This document shows, piece after piece, positions 33,992 through 43,100 of a stretch of DNA of 64,000 nt; position 1 is the first letter of the stretch, and every line of letters begins with the position of its first letter. This stretch comes from Bradyrhizobiaceae bacterium. GTDB taxonomy: Bacteria > Pseudomonadota > Alphaproteobacteria > Rhizobiales > Xanthobacteraceae. A model generated the notes under the pieces. That model made no database searches and was not told where the DNA came from. It saw nothing but the letters and a program-made list of their open reading frames with translations. The stretch spans positions 53,923 through 117,922 of the forward strand of contig RXJJ01000001.1 in assembly GCA_003963145.1 (NCBI GenBank). The letters run 5' to 3'. Made by a program: the position numbers and the translations under genes.

Positions 33992-36072
33992 GCACGCTTC
34001 TCCGTCATCACAAGGACGGGCCCGGAGAGCCCCGAGATGGAACACTCCGAAGCATTCAGGACGATACCATTATGCGGCTCGATGACCCATGGCGTTCCCA
34101 GCGCAATGGCGCGGCATCGCGCATCTGCGCCAGCCTTGTTCAGGAACGCCTTCATCTTTGATGCGGCGCGCCGGATATCGCCACCAACAACAAGCGCGGA
34201 TTGCGACGGACCCTCAAGCTCAAGGACGCGCTCATCGCCATCTGCCGTCACCGAAACCGACCACGGACCGGCGACGGCTCCAAGATGTGCAGACATGGCC
34301 TCGACCGCATGACCGGCCATCGTCAGGTTGCAGCGCCGGTCAATCAGGCCGCTGCGCACGAAATAACCCCGGTCGATATCCATGAAGGTATCGACCACGA
34401 AGCCGAGCTCCGGATAGCCCAACCCCAGCGCGAACAACTCGGTGACACGAGCTAGCACATCGGTCTCGCTGGTCGCGTTGCGCGCCGGATTGTTGGCGGC
34501 CAGACGGAGGTGGCAATCCACCTTGCGCCCGCTGGCGCGCGACCATCGCGACAGGCCCTCGACGGTCGACGCCAGATCGTCGGTCTGGTCCAGACGGAAC
34601 ACGAAACCATCGACGCCGCGCAGCGGATCCTGCTTCAGCAACGCATCGATGGTTTCGACATCCGCAGGGCGGAAACCATGCGCGACGAACAACTCGATCT
34701 TGGAGCCAACCTTGATCTCGTCGGCCGACGTCGCGACGGGAGACAGCAGAACGGGACGTCCCAGATCGCGCCTGAAACTTTCGAGTTCGGCGGCCTTTTC
34801 CATGATTGCGTCACGCGGCAACACCACCTCATACCGGTCGATCAGCGCGCTGTTGGCGAGCACGATGGCCCTGGCGTCGCCTTGCGGCAGATCGAAGCCG
34901 AACACCGTGAAACGATGACCGATCGCCACCAGGTCTGCCATGCGCTGCCGCGTTGCGTCATCGGTCAGATCGGCCAGCGGAATACGCGCGTGACGGACAC
35001 CGAGACGCCACATCGCCGCCAACGGATAATCGTTGCGCGCCTGCTTGCGCTGGAATTCATCCATCGGTCCGTTATGCGGCAGCGTCACGATCTCGGTCCA
35101 GGGATGGCGCAGGAAAACTCCGAACGGCGTCCCACCCGGCTTTTTCGGGTGCGGCAACTGGACGACCGAATTTCGCGATTCGGGTACCTCGCCCAGTGTG
35201 TCGGCTGCGGCCATTTGCCCGTAGCTGCGCAGATAGTGCACGACATGGCCGTTTTTGTAGACATCGACCAGTGCGAAGCCGAGTTTCTCGGCGTCGTTGC
35301 GGCCGTTCTCCGCCGCCGCCTCGATGCGAAACATCTCGGAGAAATCCTGACGCACGAACGAGGTGGCCGGCATTACGTAAAATTCGGTGTCCTTGATGCG
35401 GTGGTAGAAAATATTGTGAACATGGCCAGCGAACACCGCTTCGACGCCGTGGCGTTTGATGAGATCGAGAAAGTCCGACCGCGCCGGCTCGTCGATGTTG
35501 TCGTAGTTGCCAGCTTCCGACGGCGACAGAAGGAACAGCGGATAGTGCATGAAAACGAAAATGCGCTTGCCGCCGGCCGATGCCAACGTCGCCTCCAGCC
35601 ATTCCCGTTGCTCCCGCTCGATCGGCGAGCCGGAATTGAGTACCGGATTGTTGATCAGGATCATCCGGGTGTCATCGGTATCGAAGCTCGACCAACTTGG
35701 TCCAAAGTTCTTTTCGTGAATTTTGATCCACTCGTTACGTACGCTCTTGGCCGGCAGCATGCGATTCGGCTTGTCGCCGATATCGTGATTGCCGGGCAGA
35801 ACGTGCAATGCGTTGTGGTGCGCCTTGAAAACCTGCTTTGTCAGCGACACCGCCTCGTCGAATGTCGGCAATTCCGGAACGGGGTGAACGAGATCGCCGA
35901 GATGAATGACGAAGCGTGGATTGTACCTGGCGATCTCGCGTGAGATCCAGCGTGCCCGGCCCGTGGCTAGCTCGTTGACCTTCCACGGCGCGGATTGGTC
36001 TCCGCTTTCCGGTTTGACGTGGGTATCGCCGATGATCGCAAAAGTAAAAAGGTGTTCATTCCGGTCGAGCAT
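33988..36072 (-). CDS. Metallophosphoesterase (calcineurin-like) fused to a large C-terminal domain
   Basis: The product has 694 residues. Residues about 9-300 hold all calcineurin-type dimetal motifs: GDTH (D16, H18), HLGDLVHP (D60), GNHD (N95, H96), FMHYPLF (H176) and GHVHN (H217, H219). Residues about 330-690 form a separate domain with alternating strands and helices (FTVFGFDLP, YEVVLPRD, LFVAHGFRP, VDGFVFRLDQ) suggesting a TIM-barrel-like fold I cannot name. No export signal, so cytoplasmic. GGAG lies 5-6 bp before the ATG at 36072; a GTG two codons earlier also opens the frame. It sits between the binding protein and the ATPase of the importer. Confidence 0.88.
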   Translation of the reverse strand: MLDRNEHLFTFAIIGDTHVKPESGDQSAPWKVNELATGRARWISREIARYNPRFVIHLGDLVHPVPELPTFDEAVSLTKQVFKAHHNALHVLPGNHDIGDKPNRMLPAKSVRNEWIKIHEKNFGPSWSSFDTDDTRMILINNPVLNSGSPIEREQREWLEATLASAGGKRIFVFMHYPLFLLSPSEAGNYDNIDEPARSDFLDLIKRHGVEAVFAGHVHNIFYHRIKDTEFYVMPATSFVRQDFSEMFRIEAAAENGRNDAEKLGFALVDVYKNGHVVHYLRSYGQMAAADTLGEVPESRNSVVQLPHPKKPGGTPFGVFLRHPWTEIVTLPHNGPMDEFQRKQARNDYPLAAMWRLGVRHARIPLADLTDDATRQRMADLVAIGHRFTVFGFDLPQGDARAIVLANSALIDRYEVVLPRDAIMEKAAELESFRRDLGRPVLLSPVATSADEIKVGSKIELFVAHGFRPADVETIDALLKQDPLRGVDGFVFRLDQTDDLASTVEGLSRWSRASGRKVDCHLRLAANNPARNATSETDVLARVTELFALGLGYPELGFVVDTFMDIDRGYFVRSGLIDRRCNLTMAGHAVEAMSAHLGAVAGPWSVSVTADGDERVLELEGPSQSALVVGGDIRRAASKMKAFLNKAGADARCRAIALGTPWVIEPHNGIVLNASECSISGLSGPVLVMTEKRA

Positions 36073-36117
36073 TATCACTCCAAAGAAAAAGCCTGAAAGA
36101 GAAAGCTGAGCGCGAGC

Positions 36118-37125
36118 TCAGCTTCCGGATTGATCCTTCATGGTGTCGAAGAAGTAGTCCTTCCACGAAGCCGGCATGGTCTTCAGAACGCCGGTTCGGA
36201 ACATGAAATCGGCAATCGGCATTGTCGCCTTCGGATAGATGTCGAAGTCCACGTTCTTGCTGCTCAGGATTTGCTCGACAAGAGCGCGGTCCGTCTTGTC
36301 GTTTGTGACGGCATAGTAATCATCGATCGCCTTTGCCCGGTCCTTCTTGATCATCTCGACAGCTTCCTTCTGGGCCTCCATGAAAGCCTCGACAAGCTTC
36401 GGGTTCTTTTCGACGAAGTCGGACTTGGCGTAGATGAGACTGAGCGTTGCCGGACCGCCGAGAATTTCAAACGAGTCGGTCACCTTGTAGATGCCAGGCT
36501 GGGTCAGCGCCCGTTCCTGAAAAGGCGAACTCGCTACGTAACCCGTGATGCCGCCGGCGTGCGAGGTCAGTGCCGCATAGGCTTCCGGATGCGCCATGGC
36601 GACCTGGATGTTATCGAGCGCATTGCCCTTGCCAGGTCCGAGCGCCTTCTCGGCGCCGATGTCAAATACAATCGCGTTGATCGAAATCTTGACGCTCGCC
36701 ACCGCGATCCTGTCCGCGTCGGTGAAGTCCTTGATCGATTTGATGTTGGGATTGTTGGTCAGAATGTACATCGGCGACGCGTTGATCGCCGACAGGGCCT
36801 TGACCTTGTAGTTCGACTTGGTGCGATCCCACAACGTCAGCAACGGAGCAACGCCCGCCGAGGCGATCTGCACCGAGTCCGACAGCAGCGCATCGTTGAG
36901 CGGCGATCCGCCGCCGAGACGGCTGTATTCGACAGTCAGGGGCAGACCTTTGGCTTCAGCCTTTTTCTCCCAGAGCTTCTCATGCTCCATGATGAGCAAA
37001 GGCAGATACGAAAGACCGATCTGGGTCGCGACCCGGACCTGCGTCATTTCTGCGCGCGCGGCCGTAGCGCTCATCAAAGACGCCGCGACCAGAACTCCCA
37101 ACAACCGCGTGGAATTTGTTTTCAC
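36118..37125 (-). CDS. ABC transporter substrate-binding protein, NitT/TauT (SsuA/NMT1-like) family
   Basis: The 335-residue product has a Sec signal peptide (MKTNSTRLLGVLVAASLMSATAARA) and a mature domain with the SsuA-like pattern VRVATQIGLSYLPLLIMEHEKLW. The start codon is GTG at 37125 with AGGAG 9 bp upstream. It is the first gene of an operon that continues with a metallophosphoesterase, ATPase, permease and DUF3604 protein. The ligand is unknown; the two hydrolases suggest an ester or phospho compound. Confidence 0.88.
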   Translation of the reverse strand: MKTNSTRLLGVLVAASLMSATAARAEMTQVRVATQIGLSYLPLLIMEHEKLWEKKAEAKGLPLTVEYSRLGGGSPLNDALLSDSVQIASAGVAPLLTLWDRTKSNYKVKALSAINASPMYILTNNPNIKSIKDFTDADRIAVASVKISINAIVFDIGAEKALGPGKGNALDNIQVAMAHPEAYAALTSHAGGITGYVASSPFQERALTQPGIYKVTDSFEILGGPATLSLIYAKSDFVEKNPKLVEAFMEAQKEAVEMIKKDRAKAIDDYYAVTNDKTDRALVEQILSSKNVDFDIYPKATMPIADFMFRTGVLKTMPASWKDYFFDTMKDQSGS

Positions 37126-37169
37126 GTTCCCAATCTCCTGCTAGCCACTTCCTGAAAATTAGACTAGTA

Positions 37170-37185
37170 TGCTGGTTAACCAGCA
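37170..37185. promoter_or_regulatory. Perfect 16-bp palindrome, probable GntR operator
   Basis: TGCTGGTTAACCAGCA lies in the 137-bp gap between the binding-protein gene and the divergent GntR/UTRA regulator. It is 45 bp from the binding-protein start and 77 bp from the regulator start, ideal for repression of both. Confidence 0.7.
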
Positions 37186-37262
37186 CACAAGCCTATATTT
37201 GATGCGGACAGAAGTTCGATGAGAATTGTGCTTTTCGATTCGCAGGCAGGGAATGCACTAAA

Positions 37263-38045
37263 ATGAGGCCGCTCTCTCCGCTCAGCAGCGCCGTCACCGC
37301 CGAAGGCGCGCGGCATCGTCTCGACCAGGCGCAGCAACCGCTTTATGTCTCGCTGTCGAATCTTCTGGAAACCGAGATTTATGAGGGGCGCTGGCGAAGC
37401 GGCGCTCAATTGCCAACGATTGCCGAACTGTCGGATAAATATCAGGTCGCGCGGGTCACGATCCGTCAGGCACTTGGCGTGCTGTCGACAAAAGGTCTGA
37501 TCGCCTCCGTGCAAGGCAAGGGAACGTTCGTCGCGGAGAACGTCATTCCCAAACAGATGGTCGAGCTGGATTCAGACTGGCATCATTTGCTTGCGATGCT
37601 CGACGGCAACCTTCCAGAACCGATCGAAATCAGAAAAACCTGCGATCTGCCTGCTTCGCTGAATGGGACGGGAGCCGGCACTTCACTCGGCGACTACCGT
37701 TACATGCGCCGGATACACCGCAACCATGGACAGCCCTACTGCGTCAACGAGGTCTATCTGGCGAACGACTTCTACAAGCGCTCGCCCAAGGCCTTCGACA
37801 CCCAGATGATCATTCCCAATCTGACCAAGATCACGCGAACCAAGCTCAAGCGTCTCAGGCAGTCGGTGCGGATCACATCGGCGGATTTGTTTATCGCCCA
37901 ATCCCTCAATGTGCCGCTCAATGCCCCCGTCGCCGAGGTCAAGCGGCTAATCACGAACCGCAAGGACGAAATCGTCTATTATGGCATCGGCCAGTATCGG
38001 GGCGATCTTGTCGTTTTCAACACGACCATCGACGTCCCCGATTGA
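37263..38045 (+). CDS. GntR-family regulator with UTRA ligand domain
   Basis: The product has 260 residues. Residues about 25-90 form the winged helix (LPTIAELSDKYQVARVTIRQALGVLSTKGLI, then GKGTFVAE), and residues about 100-255 form a UTRA domain (YMRRIHRNHGQPYCVNEVYL, NVPLNAPVAEVKRLITNRKDEIVYYGIGQYRGD). PhnF, the phosphonate-locus regulator, is one member of this family, but most members sense other ligands. It is divergent from the phosphoesterase-linked importer across a perfect palindrome. Its stop abuts the stop of the convergent aminotransferase with no gap. Confidence 0.9.
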   Translation: MRPLSPLSSAVTAEGARHRLDQAQQPLYVSLSNLLETEIYEGRWRSGAQLPTIAELSDKYQVARVTIRQALGVLSTKGLIASVQGKGTFVAENVIPKQMVELDSDWHHLLAMLDGNLPEPIEIRKTCDLPASLNGTGAGTSLGDYRYMRRIHRNHGQPYCVNEVYLANDFYKRSPKAFDTQMIIPNLTKITRTKLKRLRQSVRITSADLFIAQSLNVPLNAPVAEVKRLITNRKDEIVYYGIGQYRGDLVVFNTTIDVPD

Positions 38046-39389
38046 TTACTTGGCTCTCTTGAGAGCTTTCGACAAAATCGAAACCATTTCTTCGATGTGC
38101 GCTTGCCCGGCAATGAGCGGAGGCGACAGTGCAAGAATATCCCCTGCGGGACGAACCAGCAGGCCGTGCTCGAAACAGTCGACAAACACGTCGTAGGCCC
38201 GCGCGCCCGGACTGCCATCGCGAGACGCCAGCTCGATGCCGGCCGCAAGCCCGATGGTACGAAGATCGATGACATGCGGCATCGACCGGAGACTGTGGAT
38301 CGCCTCTTCCCAGACGCCTTCTAGCTTCCTGCCGCGTGTCAGCAGATCTTCCTGTTCATAGATATCCAGGGTCGCAAGCGCTGCGGCACAGGCCACCGGA
38401 TGGCCGGAATAGGTGTAGCCGTGGAACAGTTCGATCGCACTGTCCGGTCCCTGAACGATGGCGTCATGAATCTTTCGGCTGACGAACACGGCTCCCATCG
38501 GGATCGCTCCATTTGTCAGTCCCTTCGCGGTCGTCACGATGTCCGGAACGACGCCGAAATAATCGACGGCGAACGGAGTTCCGAGCCTGCCGAAGCCGGT
38601 AATCACCTCGTCGAAAATCAACAGAATCCCGTGGCGATCACACAGCTGGCGCAACCTCTGAAGATAGTTCTTTGGCGGAACCAGCACGCCCGTTGAACCC
38701 GCGACCGGCTCGACAATGACGGCGGCAATCGTGCCGGCTCCGTGCAAAGTGACAAGGCGATCGAGATCATCCGCCAGTTCAGCACCAAATTCCGGCTGCC
38801 CTCTTGTGAATGCGTTGCGGGCGAGATCGTGGGTATGGCGCATATGGCTGACTTGCGGCAGTTGCGCGGAAAACGCGCGCCGGTTGTTGCCTATGCCGCC
38901 GACCGACATGCCGCCAAAATTGGCGCCGTGATAACCCCGTTCCCTGCCGACCAGACGAGTGCGTTCGCCATGCCCGGTCGCGTGATGATAGGCCAGAGCG
39001 ATTTTCAATGCCGTATCGACAGACTCCGAACCGGAGTTTGTAAAGAATATCCGGTCGAGGCCCGCAGAAGCGCCACCGGGCGACATATCCGCCAGCTTTT
39101 CGGCCAGTTCAAATGCAAGCGGGTGGCCCATTTGAAACGCCGTTCCATAATCAAGACTGACAAGCTGGTGCTGAACCGCATCCGCGATGCTTTTGCGTCC
39201 ATGACCGGCGTTGACGCACCACAGACCCGCGACTCCGTCCAGAATCTTCCGACCGTCAGTGGATGTGTAGTGCATGCCTTCGGCCGAGGCCAACAATCGC
39301 GGCGCCGCCTTGAACTGCCGGTTCGCGGTGAAAGGCATCCAATAGCTGTCGAGGTTCACGGCGTTGCTCAGCGTGTGGCGTGCGGTCAT
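38046..39389 (-). CDS. Class III PLP aminotransferase, omega-amino acid:pyruvate type
   Basis: The 447-residue product resembles beta-alanine/omega-amino acid:pyruvate aminotransferases, beginning NLDSYWMPFTANRQFKAAPR with W57 in GLWCVNAGHG. The PLP pocket shows NSGSESVDTALK, RGYHGANFGG, IFDEVITGFGR and Schiff-base Lys289 in TTAKGLTNG. It should transfer an amino group from an omega-amine (beta-alanine, taurine or a similar compound) to pyruvate. The ATG at 39389 with AGGAG 7 bp upstream is preferred over the longer frame. It is divergent from an XRE-cupin regulator. Confidence 0.9.
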   Translation of the reverse strand: MTARHTLSNAVNLDSYWMPFTANRQFKAAPRLLASAEGMHYTSTDGRKILDGVAGLWCVNAGHGRKSIADAVQHQLVSLDYGTAFQMGHPLAFELAEKLADMSPGGASAGLDRIFFTNSGSESVDTALKIALAYHHATGHGERTRLVGRERGYHGANFGGMSVGGIGNNRRAFSAQLPQVSHMRHTHDLARNAFTRGQPEFGAELADDLDRLVTLHGAGTIAAVIVEPVAGSTGVLVPPKNYLQRLRQLCDRHGILLIFDEVITGFGRLGTPFAVDYFGVVPDIVTTAKGLTNGAIPMGAVFVSRKIHDAIVQGPDSAIELFHGYTYSGHPVACAAALATLDIYEQEDLLTRGRKLEGVWEEAIHSLRSMPHVIDLRTIGLAAGIELASRDGSPGARAYDVFVDCFEHGLLVRPAGDILALSPPLIAGQAHIEEMVSILSKALKRAK

Positions 39390-39425
39390 GGCGTTGCTCC
39401 TTTTTGTCCGCGCAAGGAGGCATGT

Positions 39426-39481
39426 TGAACAAATCGCGACAAGCCGTTTTCTGATTGATCTTAAGACATTGATTTTGTTCA
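39426..39481. promoter_or_regulatory. Spaced inverted repeat in the aminotransferase/XRE-cupin intergenic region
   Basis: TGAACAAA (39426-39433) and TTTGTTCA (39474-39481) are exact reverse complements 40 bp apart, in the 149-bp divergent region. They could be two half-operators of the XRE-cupin regulator or separate sites; the spacing is wider than for a single dimer. Confidence 0.35.
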
Positions 39482-39538
39482 TACGATTTGTCAGTTTTGC
39501 TATATCTCAAACAGCAGAAACAGCACCGGACGGGAGCG

Positions 39539-40087
39539 ATGGACGTCGATATTGGAAACAGGCTGCGATTCCTGCGCATGAAACATGGATTGTCGCAGCG
39601 CCAGCTCGCAAAAAGAGCGGCTGTGACCAACTCAACGATTTCATTGATCGAGTCGAACAGGACCAATCCGTCGGTCGGTGCACTCAAGCGCGTACTCGAT
39701 GGAATCCCGATTGGCCTTGCTGAGTTTTTTGCGATCGAACCGGACGCGTCACCGAAGGTCTTCTATCAAGCCAGTGAGCTTGTCGAAATCGGCAAGGGCC
39801 CGATCTCCTATCTGCAGATCGGAGACAATCTGTTCGGGCGCAATCTTCAGGTCCTCAGGGAGCGTTATGAGCCGCGGGCGGACAGCGGCAAGGTTCTGCT
39901 CACGCATGAGGGCGAGGAAGCGGGCATTATCCTGAGCGGCCGTCTGGAGGTGACGGTTGGAAAGGACAAACGCGTTCTTGGCCCCGGGGATGCCTATTAT
40001 TTCCAGAGCAAGCAGCCTCACCGCTTCAGATGCGTCGGCTCGTCGGCCTGCGAGCTCATCAGCGCCTGTACGCCTCCGACTTTTTAG
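39539..40087 (+). CDS. XRE-type helix-turn-helix regulator with C-terminal cupin domain
   Basis: The product has 182 residues. Residues about 4-60 are an XRE helix-turn-helix (IGNRLRFLRMKHGLSQRQLAKRAAVTNSTISLIESNRTNPSVGALKRVL), and residues about 105-178 are a cupin (GEEAGIILSGRLEVTVGKDKRVLGPGDAYYFQSKQPHRF). The architecture is that of PuuR, the putrescine-pathway repressor, so it may sense a polyamine or amino acid. GGGAGCG precedes the ATG at 39539. It is divergent from an aminotransferase it probably controls. Confidence 0.9.
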   Translation: MDVDIGNRLRFLRMKHGLSQRQLAKRAAVTNSTISLIESNRTNPSVGALKRVLDGIPIGLAEFFAIEPDASPKVFYQASELVEIGKGPISYLQIGDNLFGRNLQVLRERYEPRADSGKVLLTHEGEEAGIILSGRLEVTVGKDKRVLGPGDAYYFQSKQPHRFRCVGSSACELISACTPPTF

Positions 40088-40176
40088 ACATCGCTTTAAG
40101 CAACGGAGCCTGAACTGCCTGTGCCGGACTTCGGGACCCCTGACACGAACCAGCGCCGGATTTGAAGGCCGGGTGT

Positions 40177-43100
40177 TTAATGGAAATCGCGTGAAGGCGG
40201 CAAAATCCGTACATTGCGCGGATGCCTCGCCTTGGAAATCCCCCCGCCATCGGGTGCAACTGCGGGATGCGGCACGGATGTTTTATTGGAGGGTGCAAAC
40301 CCGCTTGGGCGCAATGAGTCTTCAGCAAGGTTCATCAAATCGGACGTGCGGTCGATCAGCCGATCGGCGATCAGATGAACGACCCTGTCGGGGCTGCTCT
40401 GCACAACGCCTTCCACCATCACCAGCCGCGATCCCATTACTTCTCCGCGAAACCGCTCCATGATTTTCGGCCAAACCACGATGTTGGCGATGCCGGTTTC
40501 ATCTTCCAATGTCATGAACACCACGCCCTTGGAACTGCCGGGCCGCTGACGCACCAGCACGACGCCCACACAGCGGACACGCCTCCTGTCATTGTCGTGC
40601 GAAATATCGCTGCACGAGACGACGCCCTCGCTCGTGAACATCGTCCGCAGGAATTGCATCGGATGCCCCTTCAGTGACAGGCGAATGGTCTGATAATCGG
40701 TGGCCACCTGTTCGGGCAGCGGCATCTCGGGCAATGGTTGCGCCGCCTCGTCCGGCTGCTCCCGTGCCTCGGCCGACAGGAAAAGCGGCAGCGGTATGTC
40801 ATCGGGCAATCGCCGCACCGCCCACAACGCGGCACGCCGATCGAGACCCAACGAGCCGAACGCATCGGCATCGGCCAGAAGAATCAGCGCGCGCTTTGGT
40901 AATCCGGTTTCGCGCGCGAAATCCTCCAGCGAGGTGAATGGCTTTCTCTCGCGCGCCTCCACGATGCGCTGATCCCAATAATCGTCGCGCGGCTTCTTCC
41001 TGCCTCGTAACTCCGCAGGCTTGCTGCCATCCAGCTTTTCATCGTCCGGATCGTAAACGTCGAAGCCATCGATCTGCCGAAAGCCGAGCCGCACCGCGCA
41101 ATGGCCACGAGGGCCGAATTTCTCCTCCAGCGTGTTCTGTCCGAAGCTGTGCGATACATCGATCTCGCGGACATCGACGTCATTCTTACGCGCATCACCG
41201 ACGATCTGCGCCGGCGCATAGAATCCCATGGGCTGGGAGTTCAAAAGCCCGCAGCAGAAGGCATCCGGGTGATAGTGCTTGATCCATGACGAGACATAAA
41301 CAAGCTGCGCGAAGGCCGATGCATGGCTTTCAGGAAATCCATAGCTGCCGAAACCCTTGATCTGATCGAAACAGCTTTGCGCGAATTTCGGATCGTATCC
41401 GCGCGCGATCATGCGGTCGACCATGCGCCGTTCGAATTTCGGCATGGTGCCGACATTGCGAAAAGTGGCCATGGCACGCCGCAATCCATTGGCTTCCTCG
41501 GAGGTAAATTTCGCTGCTGCCATGGCGATACGCATCGCCTGTTCCTGAAACAACGGCACCCCAAGCGTTTTACGCAAGACGTCCTTCAATTCGTTCTTGT
41601 TGCCATCTTTCGGATAGGGATACTCGATCTCCTCCGGCTTCATCTGCCGCCGCTTCAGGTAGGGATGCACCATGTTGCCCTGGATCGGCCCCGGCCGGAC
41701 AATGGCAACCTCGATCACGAGGTCGTAGAACGTGCGCGGTTTCAGACGCGGCAGCATGTTCATCTGCGCGCGGCTTTCCACCTGAAACACGCCGAGGGAT
41801 TCGCCCCGGCACAGCATGTCGAAGACCGGGCCGCTGTCGTCGTTCTCCGCCTTGATATCCGCCAGTTCATAGCGGGTGCCCTTGTGCTGATCGATCAGGT
41901 CGAAGCACTTGCGGATACAGGTCAGCATGCCGAGCGCCAGCACATCGACCTTCATCATTTTCAGCGCGTCGATGTCGTCCTTGTCCCATTCGATGAAAGT
42001 GCGGTCGTCCATCGCCGCGTTGCCGATCGGCACATAGGTATCGAGGCTGTCCTGCGTCAGCACGTAGCCGCCGACATGCTGCGACAGATGGCGCGGAAAT
42101 TCGATCAGCTCGGTGGCGAGTTCGACGGCGCGGCGGATCATCCCGTTCTGCGGATCGAAACCCGCCTGCCTGATCTGCGTGTCGCTGACGCCGGTGCCCC
42201 AGCTTCCCCATACCGTATCGGCCAGCGCCCCAGTGACGTCCTCCGTCAGGCCGAGCGCCTTGCCGACATCGCGGATGGCGCTGCGCGGACGATAATGAAT
42301 GACGGCGGCGACGATCGCCGCGCGATGCCGGCCATAGCGCCGGTAAACATACTGCATCACCTCTTCGCGCCGCGAATGCTCGAAATCAACGTCGATGTCC
42401 GGAGGCTCGAGTCGCTCCTCGGAGATGAAGCGCTCGAACAGCACATCCGTTTCGGCGGGATTCACCGATGTGATGCCCAGCATGTAGCAGACGGCGGAAT
42501 TCGCCGCAGATCCGCGGCCCTGACACAGGATGTGCTGCGAGCGCGCATAGCGAACAATATCATGCACCGTCAGGAAGTAATGCGCGTAGCCGAGTTTCTC
42601 GATCAGGCGCAGTTCCTTGTCGATCGTCGCCTGTAGTTTCTCGTCGATCCCGCCGGGAAAATAATGCCGAACTCCTGCATTTGTGAGATCAGTCAGATGC
42701 TGCTGCGCGGTCTTCCCTCGCGGCACAGGCTCATCGGGATATTGATACTTCAGTTCGTCGAGCGTGAATGTGATGCGGTGCGCGAACCGCATGGTTTCCT
42801 CGATCGCTTCCGGCAGATCGCGAAACAGCCGCGCCATCTCATAGCCGGGTTTCATGTGCCGCTCGGCATTCGCCTCAAGTTTTCTGCCAATCGTATGGAT
42901 GGTGGTCTTTTCGAGAATGCAGGTCAGCACGTCCTGCAGCGGACGCCGCACGGGATGATGATACAGCACCTCGTTGGTGGCGAGCAGCGGCACGCGCGCC
43001 GTCGCCGCGATCCGATACAGGCGGGACAGCCGCCGTGTGTCGTCGCCGCGATATAATAGGCTTGCCGCGAGCCAGGCACCCTCGGCCCGACTGCACTTCA

